From NCBI RefSeq assembly GCF_001610875.1, contig NZ_CP011272.1:3329988-3393987 (forward strand): a stretch of 64,000 bases of DNA. Direction: 5' to 3'. Position numbers and translations under genes: made by a program. Below are positions 9,466 to 18,940 of the stretch, piece after piece (positions within the stretch are counted from its first letter, which is position 1; each line of letters starts with the position of its first letter). The DNA is from Pirellula sp. SH-Sr6A (GTDB lineage Bacteria > Planctomycetota > Planctomycetia > Pirellulales > Pirellulaceae). The notes beneath the pieces are model-generated. The model had not been told where the DNA came from, made no database searches, and worked only from the letters and a program-made list of their open reading frames with translations.

Positions 9466-11025
9466 ATGACCGTACGAACCCGATTTGCCCCCAGCCCCAC
9501 CGGATACTTGCACATCGGCGGAGTGCGCACCGCACTGTTCAACTATTTGCTAGCGAAACAGTCGGGTGGCCAATTCCTTCTTCGCATCGACGACACCGAC
9601 CAAAATCGAAATGTGCAAGCGGCGTTGCAACCTATTTTGGATGGGTTCCGATGGTTGGGATTGAACTGGGACGAAGGTCCGGAGGTGGGAGGCCCCTTCG
9701 CTCCCTACTTCCAATCCCAACGCTCGAATTCTTACGAAGCCGCCGTTGCTCGATTGCTCGAATCCGGGGCCGCCTACTACGACTTCGCGACCGCAGAGGA
9801 ACTGGCGACCCAGCGGGCGGCCGCCGAATCGAGCGGCAAATCGTTCCTCTACGACCGGGCGTTCATGGGGGATACTCCAGAGAAGATCGAACAGTTTCGC
9901 GCCCAAGGCCGGGAAGCGGTGGTTCGACTCAAAATGCCTCGCGAAGGTCACTGCCAATTCCACGATTTGATCCGCGGGGATTGCTCGTTCGCTTGGAGCG
10001 ATGAACAAGATCACGTGATCCAGCGTGCCGACGGGACTTGCCTTTACCACTTGGCCAACGTCGTCGACGATTTCGATTTTCAAATCACCCATGTGGTACG
10101 AGCGGTCGAGCATTTACCCAACACGCCCCGCCAGATCTTCATCGCCCAGTCTCTCGGTTACCCTTTGCCCATCTATGCCCACCTTCCCTACGTCGCCGAG
10201 CCCGGTGGAACGGCCAAGCTGAGCAAACGAAAACTGGATAAGTATCTGAAGCAGAAAGACTTCGCAGCGCTCAATCAACTCGGGGCGACGATCGCCGAGC
10301 GAGCGAAACTCAATGTTGCACCCGAGACTTTCAATCCTGTCGTCGTCGATTTCTATCGCGAGACGGGTTTTCTCCCCGAAGCGGTCCTGAATTACTTGCT
10401 GCTGCTCGGCTGGTCTCTCGATGACAGCACCGAGCATTTTTCTCTCGCCGATGCTATTCAGCACTTCTCCCTAGCGCGGGTCAACAAGGCTCCCGCGTCG
10501 TTTGACCCTCAAAAACTGGTCGCGTTCCAAACCCGTTGGATGAACCAGCTCGATGCCAAGAAAAAGGTCGCGATGGTTTTGCCTTATCTTCAAAAGGCGG
10601 GCTGGGTGCCAACCCCTCCCCCCTGCGACATTGCGGAGTTCCTCACGCAGGTCGTTACCGCCGCCGGAGATCGAATCAAAGTGGCAGGAGATATCCTTCA
10701 ATTCGATGAACTGTTCACACCGGACGATGCGTTCTCGATCGACTCCGATGCGATGGCCAAGAAGCTAAAGGGAGACGCGGCAGTGGTCGAGGCCGTCCAA
10801 GGTTTCTGCGAGGTCATCCGCTCGTCTACGAGCACGCTCCAATCCGACTTCGAACCTACCCTGAAGTCCTACGTCGAGGGTCGTGGTATCAAGCTCGGGA
10901 ACTTTATGGCAGGTCTTCGAATCGCCCTGACGGGCAAGACATCGGGACTTACCCTCTTCGATTACTTGTGCCTCTTCGGGAAAGAACGCTCGATCGCGAG
11001 AATCCAACGCACGCTAAGCCTGTAA
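9466..11025 (+). CDS. gltX: Glutamate-tRNA ligase
   Basis: The 519-residue class I synthetase charges tRNA(Glu). The HIGH signature appears as YLHIGG at about residues 13-18, followed by GGQFLLRIDDTD, where most family members have RIEDTD. The KMSKS equivalent is KLSKRK. The C-terminal helical anticodon domain is complete (ending LCLFGKERSIARI). The ATG at 9466 gives the canonical start MTVRTRFAPSPTG. It diverges from the htrA-like gene and converges with the glycoside hydrolase, leaving only 16 bases between stops. Whether the enzyme also charges tRNA(Gln) cannot be told; no gatCAB is in the window. Confidence 0.95.
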   Translation: MTVRTRFAPSPTGYLHIGGVRTALFNYLLAKQSGGQFLLRIDDTDQNRNVQAALQPILDGFRWLGLNWDEGPEVGGPFAPYFQSQRSNSYEAAVARLLESGAAYYDFATAEELATQRAAAESSGKSFLYDRAFMGDTPEKIEQFRAQGREAVVRLKMPREGHCQFHDLIRGDCSFAWSDEQDHVIQRADGTCLYHLANVVDDFDFQITHVVRAVEHLPNTPRQIFIAQSLGYPLPIYAHLPYVAEPGGTAKLSKRKLDKYLKQKDFAALNQLGATIAERAKLNVAPETFNPVVVDFYRETGFLPEAVLNYLLLLGWSLDDSTEHFSLADAIQHFSLARVNKAPASFDPQKLVAFQTRWMNQLDAKKKVAMVLPYLQKAGWVPTPPPCDIAEFLTQVVTAAGDRIKVAGDILQFDELFTPDDAFSIDSDAMAKKLKGDAAVVEAVQGFCEVIRSSTSTLQSDFEPTLKSYVEGRGIKLGNFMAGLRIALTGKTSGLTLFDYLCLFGKERSIARIQRTLSL

Positions 11026-11041
11026 TGCACCCACACGTCGA

Positions 11042-13612
11042 TCAATCGTTCCACACCATGACTTCCGTCACACCGCTACGCGCTGCGCCGGAGTGTGTGA
11101 ATAGGATGCGAAGCTTGGATGCGGCAGTGGCGGGAAATCTTGCAGTATTCCACTGACTACCCGTCGGCTTGGAGGGCGACAGAACCACTTCTGGAATCGC
11201 CTTCCATTCCGTGCCATTCCAAGCTTGGAAGGCGATCGAGGTGGGCGGTTGAACCCCTCCCCGATCATCGTAGATACCAAGCTCGACGCGACGAAATTCT
11301 GTCGGCTTGCCAAAATCGATCTCCAACCAATCCGATTCGGTCTTGGACTCGTAGCTGGTCCACCGATTGGTCGGCGACGGAAGAAAGTTCGTAATCCCAT
11401 CGATCGCGGACTTGGGGACGCCTCCAAAACGGTCATGGTGACTGCTGGTGGCGCGCGGGAATTCTTTCGAACCATCGTTGAATGCCAAGTTGCCTGCGGG
11501 AGGCGGTACCGTTGCGATCGGCAAGATGGCATCCCCCCAAGCTTCGATTTCGGTTAGTCCCGATCGCCATGATCCATCATGCACGAGCCACGTCCGCAAC
11601 TTTCGAACCTTCTTTGGGGGAAACGACAAGACATATGGTCGATGCCCCTCAGGCCGCGGGAGTGACGCACTCGCTTCGATATTCTCCCAATCGTTCTCGA
11701 CCATAGCTTCCAAACGAACCAAAGCCGGCGCGCGAATAGGAGATGGGTTCGCATCCGCTCGATCGTCCAGAACATAGAGTTGCACCGAATTGATTTCTCT
11801 TTCGACTCCGAAGTCGATTTCGATCCAATCTTCTTGGCTTGCAGATCCCTCGCAGGTCCATCGATTGGGGGGATGGCGCAGATACCAATAATTGCCATCG
11901 TTCAGTTTGCTTGTCGAGGTTCCCGAAGCCGTGTACGACGTAGCGGTACGGGGGAAGTAAGTTCCGTCGTTGTTCACGGCAAAGTTGGTGGGAACACTGG
12001 ACTGTTTGGGGCTGTCCGCCTCGATGCCTTGCCCAGGAACAGCATTGGGCAATATCAACGCTCGCAATGTTGAAGAGTGGCCAGCTCGCTTTCCGTCCAC
12101 CAAGACATGCAGTCCTTTGCCATGACCATATTTGTTTCCCTCTCGATCCCATACGACGGAAATCAGATGCCCGCGGTACGGAACCTCATCCAATGCGAAA
12201 TACTCCCAATCGTCTGGTGCGAGCGGTCGGATCTCGAGTGTCGCATCGCCCCGAGGTACGAGCCCGACCAAGCCTGTGATCACCAGATCGCAATAGCCAG
12301 AGTGGAAGTAATGTTCCGAATGATTGTAGCCATCGTGCCCTTCGAATGAACCGGTATCGGGGTGGAGCGCTTCAGCCAAATAAGGTTTGCCATCCTTTCG
12401 ATGCGAACGCGCATAGATACCGAGGAGATCGACGTAATCCGCCGCAGCAATCTGATCCCCGCCGCTTTGAAGGTAATTGGCGAGACCTTTGAGAGTTTGG
12501 GTCGTGGCGTAGGGCCAAGACTGACCGCTCCACCAGCAGCAACTCTTCTGCAAGAGGAACATCGGATCGTTTCGCTCGACGGTGGAGGGGCCGAAGTCGG
12601 CATAGAATCCATCGCGGTCCATCAACTTCAACCAGGCTGCATCGAATGACGTTTTCCCCTTCAGCACGCCGAACTGCCACGGCACGTAGCCAATCAACTC
12701 CCTGCCGTGCGAATCCCCCGCGAATTGTCCACTCTCGTAGGTGCGGGAGAGCGCTTTTTGTGTAAAGCCATCTCTCTGTTCATCGTTCTTGAGAACAGGG
12801 AAGAAGAACTGCCGTTTGGGATCCCACATCCGTTCCAACATGCGAGACCGCAGCGCCTCTGCCTTGGCCGTATACTGTGCTGCAATCTCCGCCTTGCCTG
12901 CCAGGGTCGCGATCTGCGCGATCGCTTTGGCATCGGCCCACATGTAGCTGTTGAAGGAAGGCCTATAGCTAGGTGCTCCCCGAAGAATGTCTTGCGTTTG
13001 GCGGCTATTGATATTGAGCTCCATGCCATCGTCGTGTCCGGTTTGCCAAAACAGTCCTACCTCGGGGACGAAATGACGCTTCTCCCAGCCTTCGAAGTTC
13101 GCGATCAGATCAGGTAGAAGATCGATCAAGGCCTCGCGGTTCGGATGGACTTGATCCACCGCAACAGCGGAGTCGGCCAGCCAAGTGGAGTAATTGCGGG
13201 GTTGCGCGCCGGGGGTGCGGAACCAGTACTTCAGATAGTCCGTTGCAATGCGAGGGGAGCGGAGCCAGCGCGACTCATAAAGTTGAAAACCAGCTGGACA
13301 ACTGATGGCTCCGTAGGCCCCCGACCAAAACGGTCGGTCGATGAACTCCGTGAAGGAATAGCCGCTATGGGGGGACCCGTACGTCAAGTGTTTCGTCAAA
13401 AGATCCCAACGGTAGTAATACGTCGTGGTGATCTCTCGATCGGGGCAATCAAAAAAAGGAATCTGGTTGGAGTACCAGTTCCAGTCCCGATTATCCCAAA
13501 AGGTCTCGCGCTGCAGCATTTTCTCCTTGTCGAGAATTTGCGATTGGACAGGAGACGGCGACGCCAGGAAGAAGGGAACGGACACCAGGAGGAAGAAAAA
13601 TCGTCGCAGCAT
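11042..13612 (-). CDS. Secreted (alpha/alpha)6 glycoside hydrolase with two discoidin-like domains
   Basis: The 856-residue protein has a signal peptide (about 1-24) and a catalytic region of roughly 500 residues with the layout of MGH1/GH63/trehalase-like barrels. Recognisable segments are GHDDGMEL and PSFNSYMWADAKAIA, matching the acidic catalytic loop and following helix, then WWSGQSWPYAT and the late GYNHSEHYFHSG. The C-terminal 300 residues hold two copies of a galactose-binding (F5/8 type C-like) domain, each with NRWT, DW(I/L)EIDFG and SG(L/V)TE near its end. The substrate is unknown; alpha-linked glycans are likely. The ATG at 13612 was chosen because the signal peptide starts there. 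Confidence 0.8.
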   Translation of the reverse strand: MLRRFFFLLVSVPFFLASPSPVQSQILDKEKMLQRETFWDNRDWNWYSNQIPFFDCPDREITTTYYYRWDLLTKHLTYGSPHSGYSFTEFIDRPFWSGAYGAISCPAGFQLYESRWLRSPRIATDYLKYWFRTPGAQPRNYSTWLADSAVAVDQVHPNREALIDLLPDLIANFEGWEKRHFVPEVGLFWQTGHDDGMELNINSRQTQDILRGAPSYRPSFNSYMWADAKAIAQIATLAGKAEIAAQYTAKAEALRSRMLERMWDPKRQFFFPVLKNDEQRDGFTQKALSRTYESGQFAGDSHGRELIGYVPWQFGVLKGKTSFDAAWLKLMDRDGFYADFGPSTVERNDPMFLLQKSCCWWSGQSWPYATTQTLKGLANYLQSGGDQIAAADYVDLLGIYARSHRKDGKPYLAEALHPDTGSFEGHDGYNHSEHYFHSGYCDLVITGLVGLVPRGDATLEIRPLAPDDWEYFALDEVPYRGHLISVVWDREGNKYGHGKGLHVLVDGKRAGHSSTLRALILPNAVPGQGIEADSPKQSSVPTNFAVNNDGTYFPRTATSYTASGTSTSKLNDGNYWYLRHPPNRWTCEGSASQEDWIEIDFGVEREINSVQLYVLDDRADANPSPIRAPALVRLEAMVENDWENIEASASLPRPEGHRPYVLSFPPKKVRKLRTWLVHDGSWRSGLTEIEAWGDAILPIATVPPPAGNLAFNDGSKEFPRATSSHHDRFGGVPKSAIDGITNFLPSPTNRWTSYESKTESDWLEIDFGKPTEFRRVELGIYDDRGGVQPPTSIAFQAWNGTEWKAIPEVVLSPSKPTGSQWNTARFPATAASKLRILFTHSGAARSGVTEVMVWND

Positions 13613-13727
13613 TGTTGTTCGTCTTGATCGTTTGGAACCGAGTTTCGGGCCGGTGGGCCTCGAAGTCCAATCGTCAAGTTTAGCAGCAAGCACCCGCTTT
13701 CGTATGCCACGCCGATTCGTATAGCGT

Positions 13728-15221
13728 TCAGTACGCCAGGCCGGCGCGGATCACGATACTGTTTTCCAGCTCGAGATTGCTGGTGGGTCGGTAGCGATAA
13801 ATCAGCTCTCGGTCGAACGCATATCCCATTTCGACGAAGCCCAATCGGAAGCCTTGCCGGATTTGATCCGATCGACCGAACTCCAGACCGAGCATAACGC
13901 GGATGTCGTTGATATCGATTTCGTCGTTTGCACCGTCGGTATGCTCGATAGTCCACGTGCCACCGCCGTAATAGCCGGTGAGATACCACCATATATCCGT
14001 ATTGCCGACGGTAGACACGTAATGCGAAAGCTTCGGTTCAGGAAAGAAGATATCGAAACGAGAGTCGGGATTAGGTGCCCAGAGGACTCCGAGCGCGGGC
14101 AATAGTTTGATTTTGTTTCGATCCAGATAAAACACCCCCGCCTTGGCCGTCGCGTTTGGAGTCAATCGCAACCGCCCGAGCGCCTTACCCATTACGCGGA
14201 TACTATCGGAGCTGACCGATTCGAAGTCGGAAAAGACCCCCACGCGAACCCCGAGTTCCACCCCGAGCGTTTGGAGGGGATTCGTATCCCAACCGGCGTC
14301 GAGAAACCCGCTGAAGGCCTTGCTCGGCAAATCGCTACCCGGAACGCTCGGACCGTCCCAAAGGTGGTGCGAGTAGGAAGGGATGATATAGAGGGACCGG
14401 GTACTATTTAAGAAATTGGGGATCCCGAATACCAAAGAAACATCGGTGTCGTTGCTTTCGATCGAATTCGCGTCGCTGTTGCTGAACCCGTTGGTTCCGC
14501 TGAGCCACGTGTGACGGAAGCGAGCCCCTTGAAAGAGCCGCACGACTTGGTTCGAGCCATAGTTCACGTTGGAAGAGGTGTTATTCCAGAAATTGTTCCA
14601 CCATCCTGAACCTTGCGGTGCACCGAACGGGCTATTGAAATTCCAGTTGGTATTGAGGGGAGGGTTATTCGTTCCGGGAAACAACACGTTGGGGGTCGTG
14701 TTGGGATAGACATTCGAAGGGTAGCCGTTGGGGTAGACGCCAGGGGTGGTTCCCCACGGGTTCGTCGTCGGCAATCCCGTTCCGGCAGTTGGGTTCGGAT
14801 AGTTGGGATAGACCCCCGGGTTAGCGGGCCCGAGTGGAATGACGGGAGCGGAGGTGTTCCAGTTGAACAGATTCCCGAGGTTCCAATTCGGCGTGTTGGA
14901 AAACATCGGTTGCGAACTGGGCCGGAAATAGGGATCGAAGCCGGTTGACGGGGTGGTAGGGAGAACGCTGGGCGGGTAGGCGCCAGCGGTGGGGGCCCCC
15001 CAGGCGGGAGCGGTTGGCGCGGGGTACCCGCCGGTTGTAGGGACTGGGTAGGTATTGTTCGGGAGCTGCACACGGGTTTGCGCAGCGGCGTTCGGAATCC
15101 CCGGGGAAAGACCGAGAATCGCAGCAATCGCGAGGATAGGAAGGTACCGAAAAACCACGCTGAAGCCAATGCTGGCAAAGGAACTAGAACGGTTGGACCC
15201 GCGGGAGCCGCACCAACGCAT
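13728..15221 (-). CDS. Asn/Pro-rich secreted protein with barrel-like C-terminus
   Basis: The 497-residue protein has a signal peptide (hydrophobic core LPILAIAAILGLS, then AAAQ) and a low-complexity middle rich in Pro, Asn, Thr and Gly (about residues 50-215). The C-terminal 280 residues show alternating aromatic/hydrophobic patterning like an outer-membrane beta-barrel, ending in an aromatic residue (AGLAY). It may belong with planctomycete barrel proteins such as the DUF6268 group, but I cannot confirm that. The start at 15221 places the signal sensibly. It is divergent from the DUF1598 gene, and both code for Asn-rich exported proteins. Confidence 0.6.
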   Translation of the reverse strand: MRWCGSRGSNRSSSFASIGFSVVFRYLPILAIAAILGLSPGIPNAAAQTRVQLPNNTYPVPTTGGYPAPTAPAWGAPTAGAYPPSVLPTTPSTGFDPYFRPSSQPMFSNTPNWNLGNLFNWNTSAPVIPLGPANPGVYPNYPNPTAGTGLPTTNPWGTTPGVYPNGYPSNVYPNTTPNVLFPGTNNPPLNTNWNFNSPFGAPQGSGWWNNFWNNTSSNVNYGSNQVVRLFQGARFRHTWLSGTNGFSNSDANSIESNDTDVSLVFGIPNFLNSTRSLYIIPSYSHHLWDGPSVPGSDLPSKAFSGFLDAGWDTNPLQTLGVELGVRVGVFSDFESVSSDSIRVMGKALGRLRLTPNATAKAGVFYLDRNKIKLLPALGVLWAPNPDSRFDIFFPEPKLSHYVSTVGNTDIWWYLTGYYGGGTWTIEHTDGANDEIDINDIRVMLGLEFGRSDQIRQGFRLGFVEMGYAFDRELIYRYRPTSNLELENSIVIRAGLAY

Positions 15222-15450
15222 GCAGACGCCGAATGGACGGAATAGCCTTTTCTGTGATTTCCGGTCAAGAAAGCTTGAGGAATTCCGGCGATAATCCCGG
15301 AAAAAGCTATAAAGAATTGTCGAGAGCCGTTTGCAGCAAATTCTTGCGGACCCGCTGTTTGGCAACTATTCTTGAGGAGTGAGGGCTTCCAGTCGCCGGA
15401 GGTCCGTGTCCTCCTTTTCGACGAATCGCACATCCACAGGGCTGCTCGGC

Positions 15451-16878
15451 ATGCGTTACCACTTCTTCTTACGTACAGCTTGCACACTGGCAATGGTTGC
15501 CATTCTCGGCAGCGCGAGCGGAACGTTGTTAGCCCAGAACAATAACAATAACAACAACAACAATAATAATAACAACAATAACAACAACAATAATAACAAC
15601 GGCGCCAACGGCCTCGCAGGGATCGACATCGACGCGACCGGCGTTCTGCGCGTGATGCAGGTCGACCCTCGGGTCGCGGCCGCCCAGCGGATGGCGACGC
15701 TGCAAAGCACCCCTCCCGGGGAGCTGAAAAAGTCTCCGATGCGAAAGGTCTCGCTGAATCGTCTGGAAAAATTTGTCTCCAAGCAGCTGGATGCGGGGCA
15801 ACCTCTGAACGACGAAGTTTGGAGTATCGCAGGACTGCAACGTTTGGAGTATGTCCTCTATCTTCCTGAAACCCAAGACATCGTGATCGCAGGCCCGGCG
15901 GATCAGTGGTACGCCGATGGTTCTGGACGATTTGTCGGTCTTTCCAACGGCCGCGCAACACTCCGACTCGATGATCTGATCGTCGCTTTGCGTGCCTTCG
16001 GACCCAATGGCGGGGCGACCAAGTCCATCGGTTGTTCCATCGACCCAACCCAGGAGGGGCTCAAGCGAATGAAGCAATTCCATTCGCAGTTCGGCGGCCA
16101 AGCTCCCTCGGACATCCGACCGCTTGTGGCCGGAATGAAAAATGCCTTGGGAATGCAAACCGTTACGATCAAGGGTGTTCCCAAATCGACTCACTTCGCG
16201 CGCGTTCTCGTCGAGGCAGACTATCGCATGAAGCTGATCGGGATCGGACTTCAAGACCCCATCGTCCCAATGACCACATGGATCCAGCGTTCCCGCCCCA
16301 ACCCCGGTGGCAATGCCCTCCAACGCTGGTACTTTGAAGCAGATTATTCGACGGTCGCGACTAATGAAGCAGGTACCGCGATGCACTTGGCCGGTCGAGG
16401 TGTGAAGCTTTCTGGAGCGCTCGAAGGTGTTCAATCCGACGGCAAGCGAAAGGATACGGGGAAATCCGGCGATCCAGCGAGCGTCGGGTTCACCCGCGAG
16501 TTCACCGAAAAGTTTGATCTGATCGCCGACGTTACCCCCGTTTTCCACGAAATGCGCAACTTGTTCGACATGAGCATCGCCGCAGCCTTCATCCAAGATC
16601 GCAATCTGTACGAAAAGGCGAGTTGGAACCTAGGGATCTTTGGCAATGAGAATCAATTCGCAGTCAGCACCGGGACGGAAGTCACCCAAGTCGAGACAGC
16701 CATCAATGCGATTTGGAAGGAATCCCAGTTGATGACTCCAATCGGGGGCGGTGTCCACATCGCCGCACGAAAGCTTGTAAACCCCTCCACTGTCTCGGTC
16801 GACAAGGCCGTCGAGGAAAAAGCAGAGTCGATGGGCGCCCCTGCTGACCTGCGAGAGAATCAGTGGTGGTGGGATTGA
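15451..16878 (+). CDS. DUF1598-type exported protein with poly-Asn tract
   Basis: The 475-residue protein has a signal peptide (residues 1-29, cleavage near LAQ) followed at once by 21 consecutive Asn, then a conserved globular part. The patterns match the planctomycete DUF1598 family: LEYVLYLPETQDIVIAGPA, ADYRMKLIGIGL, the late PVFHEMRNLFDMSIAAAFI, and a QWWWD C-terminus. Function is unknown. Mature protein would expose the Asn run at its N-terminus. The ATG at 15451 was chosen because it starts the signal peptide. Expression is closed by the terminator at 16910. It runs divergently from the barrel-like gene. Confidence 0.78.
   Translation: MRYHFFLRTACTLAMVAILGSASGTLLAQNNNNNNNNNNNNNNNNNNNNNGANGLAGIDIDATGVLRVMQVDPRVAAAQRMATLQSTPPGELKKSPMRKVSLNRLEKFVSKQLDAGQPLNDEVWSIAGLQRLEYVLYLPETQDIVIAGPADQWYADGSGRFVGLSNGRATLRLDDLIVALRAFGPNGGATKSIGCSIDPTQEGLKRMKQFHSQFGGQAPSDIRPLVAGMKNALGMQTVTIKGVPKSTHFARVLVEADYRMKLIGIGLQDPIVPMTTWIQRSRPNPGGNALQRWYFEADYSTVATNEAGTAMHLAGRGVKLSGALEGVQSDGKRKDTGKSGDPASVGFTREFTEKFDLIADVTPVFHEMRNLFDMSIAAAFIQDRNLYEKASWNLGIFGNENQFAVSTGTEVTQVETAINAIWKESQLMTPIGGGVHIAARKLVNPSTVSVDKAVEEKAESMGAPADLRENQWWWD
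15538..15600 (+). repeat. In-frame AAY triplet tract coding 21 Asn
   Basis: Sixty-three bases made only of AAC and AAT codons, mixed in no fixed order, directly after the predicted signal-peptide cleavage region. Because the codons alternate, the tract is not a perfect microsatellite. Length changes would be in steps of three and would keep the frame. Confidence 0.95.
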
Positions 16879-16909
16879 TCTCGATCCTTCCAATAGACTA
16901 TCACGCAAA

Positions 16910-16938
16910 ACGGGCGTCGAGCTGACGCCCGTTTTTTC
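16910..16938 (+). terminator. Rho-independent terminator after the DUF1598 gene
   Basis: A 9-bp perfect stem, ACGGGCGTC (16910-16918) and GACGCCCGT (16924-16932), with a 5-base loop, runs straight into six T. It lies 31 bases after the DUF1598 stop and 27 bases before the VanZ start, so it separates the two units. Confidence 0.92.
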
Positions 16939-16965
16939 TTTCTCGAATCCAACTGAGCCCTTCGC

Positions 16966-17397
16966 ATGAAAGCAACCGTCTATGGCCTTCGATGGGCAGT
17001 CGTGTTGCTGTCGGCCTACTGGATTCTGTTGTTCATTGGCACCCACATCCCGCCGAATGCGGTGATGAGCCAGATTCGTGCCAATGACAAATTCTTGCAC
17101 GCAGGGGCCTTCACCGGCCTCTCGTTTCTCGTCGCTTGGGCCATCCCGACCAAACGCAACCGTTGGATCAATGTTGCCGTCGCCATCGCGGTTTGCGTCG
17201 CTTATGCAGCCATCGATGAGTTGCTGCAGATACCGGTCGGTCGAACGGCTGACTGGTATGACTTTGCCGCCGATTTAATCGGGGTTGTCATGGGGATCTC
17301 GATCTATGTGCTGGGACGGGCCATGATCCTCGCCGCCGGTTGGAAAATCTTCGAGCCCGATACACCGGCTCCGTTGGATCCCGAGCTGGACGCGTAG
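16966..17397 (+). CDS. VanZ-family membrane protein
   Basis: The 143-residue protein has four membrane segments (about residues 9-27, 46-64, 69-87 and 100-123), the topology of the VanZ fold. The conserved acidic signature is present as AAIDELLQI followed by RTADWYDFAADLIG. VanZ proteins confer low teicoplanin resistance in enterococci, but most homologues have no known job. The start ATG at 16966 lacks a clear ribosome site. It follows a terminator, so it probably has its own promoter. The next gene begins 59 bases further on. Confidence 0.85.
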   Translation: MKATVYGLRWAVVLLSAYWILLFIGTHIPPNAVMSQIRANDKFLHAGAFTGLSFLVAWAIPTKRNRWINVAVAIAVCVAYAAIDELLQIPVGRTADWYDFAADLIGVVMGISIYVLGRAMILAAGWKIFEPDTPAPLDPELDA

Positions 17398-17456
17398 TGA
17401 GACAGCCGGCCGAATGATCTGGCCTCCGGCAAACCGATCTGTTACAAGCCGACGGT

Positions 17457-17960
17457 ATGCAGGAATATGCGATTCAACGATCATCCCGGAAATGCTATCG
17501 AAACAATCGTCCTCTCGAACCTGGGGAGCGATACATTTCGGCTATTGTTCAGAAGGGTAGCGAACTGGTGCGTCGAGACTTCGGCCTGGACGCTTGGTCA
17601 GGTCCGGACGCGGATACGGTCGGTTGGTGGAAGACATCCATTCCTAGCAAGAAAACGACCGGCAAGACCCTTGCTCCCCCTCGCGTACTCGTCGATACGC
17701 TGGAGGCACTGCTCGATACGGCGGGTCAAGAGTCGCTCGCTTATTTGCTCGCACTGTTGTTGGTTCGTCGCCGCGTCCTCATCGAAGTGGAATCATTCGA
17801 AGCAGCGATGCAGGAATCCGACCTCGACGAGCCGACGCACATGTCGCTTCGATTCGCTGCCGACGATCGCGTGCTGGACGTTCCGATCGTCCCGGCCGAC
17901 CGCGAGCAGTCCTCAGTATTGCAAGCAAAGTTGGCGGAGTTGCTCTATGCCGAGGAATAA
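17457..17960 (+). CDS. Conserved hypothetical protein, first gene of the kinase operon
   Basis: The 167-residue protein has no signal peptide or membrane span. An N-terminal half with RKCYRNNRPLEPGERYIS suggests a zinc-free beta domain; the C-terminal half is rich in acidic and Leu residues, including ESLAYLLALLLVRRRVLIEVESF. I recognise it only as a family seen in planctomycetes. Its end overlaps the next start by 14 bases, which indicates translational coupling to the LolA-like gene. Confidence 0.65.
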   Translation: MQEYAIQRSSRKCYRNNRPLEPGERYISAIVQKGSELVRRDFGLDAWSGPDADTVGWWKTSIPSKKTTGKTLAPPRVLVDTLEALLDTAGQESLAYLLALLLVRRRVLIEVESFEAAMQESDLDEPTHMSLRFAADDRVLDVPIVPADREQSSVLQAKLAELLYAEE

Positions 17961-18930
17961 TCTTCCAAGAAGTAGAACCGTTCTCGGCCTGCTACCGATC
18001 TGGTGGTCCATCGCCATTTTGTTCGTGTCGACGGGTGCTACTTGTCTTCCCAAACGCTCTATTCCCGAATTTCAGCCGACGCAACTCTTTCAATCTCCCC
18101 CTTCCGTGGAGCAATTGGCAGAGGTTCTCAATCGATCCAATACGATCCAATCGCTGCAATCCAATTCGGTCGCAGTCCGCGTGAACAATGAGCTCAATCT
18201 CAATGCCAACCTGACTTGGCTTCGCCCCAAGTACTTTCGAATGACGGGAACTGTCGCAGGCTTCAAAGGCTTTGACCTTGGCAGCAACAACGAGGCCTTT
18301 TGGATGAGCGTCCGAAGTGGGATGACGCCGGAACTATACTTTGCGCGACACGACCTGTTCGATGCGCAGATCAACCGACGTATTTTGCCCGTGTCCCCGA
18401 TCTGGATTATCGAAGCGTTGGGAATCAACTCGCTCGACACTTATCAGATGGTGCAGGCACCTGTTACGCAAGCCGATGGGTTGTGGCAGATCACAACCTC
18501 CGTTCCTTCTCCTTCTGGGAATTATCTTCGAACCCTCGTGATCGATCCTCTATATGGTTTGACCCGTCAGGTCTTCTTGAGGGATCCATCCGGTCGATTG
18601 ATTGCGAATGCGTTCCAATCGGATCATCAATATTACGGTGCGGTACAAACATCGCTTCCGCATAAAATCAAGATCCAGTTGATTCCTGGTTCGAATGATC
18701 CTCCCTTGGAATTGGATCTCACAGTCGGATCGTATGTTGTCAATGGCATGAATGGAGACCCCGGTACCCAGTTCACGTTCCCCAGTACGAGCGGCCATCA
18801 AGTCATCAATCTGGTCGAACTGACCAATGGCGATCCTCAAGCGATCGTCAGTCCGCCCGTCGCCCCTCCTCAAGCCTTCCCGCGCGCCAGCTATCGCGGC
18901 GTTCCGTGGGATAGCGCGATCGTTCGTTAA
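17947..18930 (+). CDS. LolA-like exported protein
   Basis: The 327-residue protein has an N-terminal hydrophobic segment (about residues 11-28, GLLPIWWSIAILFVSTGA) followed by a Cys-Leu-Pro; the residue before Cys is Thr, so a standard lipobox is not present. The mature part (SVEQLAEVLN, NANLTWLRPKYFRMTG, then curved-sheet patterning) resembles the LolA/DUF4292 half-barrel fold used to carry lipids or lipoproteins. It starts inside the end of the preceding gene and ends 10 bases before the histidine kinase, so all four genes probably form one transcript. This could be a sensor accessory or a transported cargo; the sequence does not say. Confidence 0.65.
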   Translation: MPRNNLPRSRTVLGLLPIWWSIAILFVSTGATCLPKRSIPEFQPTQLFQSPPSVEQLAEVLNRSNTIQSLQSNSVAVRVNNELNLNANLTWLRPKYFRMTGTVAGFKGFDLGSNNEAFWMSVRSGMTPELYFARHDLFDAQINRRILPVSPIWIIEALGINSLDTYQMVQAPVTQADGLWQITTSVPSPSGNYLRTLVIDPLYGLTRQVFLRDPSGRLIANAFQSDHQYYGAVQTSLPHKIKIQLIPGSNDPPLELDLTVGSYVVNGMNGDPGTQFTFPSTSGHQVINLVELTNGDPQAIVSPPVAPPQAFPRASYRGVPWDSAIVR

Positions 18931-18940
18931 GGAGTTCGCA

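Noticed and set aside
15538-15600. Assembly or sequencing artefact in the AAY tract
   Set aside because: The codons mix AAC and AAT irregularly and keep the frame, so it reads as real sequence.
14564-16048. A 494-codon minus-strand frame across the barrel-like and DUF1598 genes
   Set aside because: It includes a run of Tyr/Cys/Ser from the reversed Asn tract and crosses two well-supported genes in other frames.
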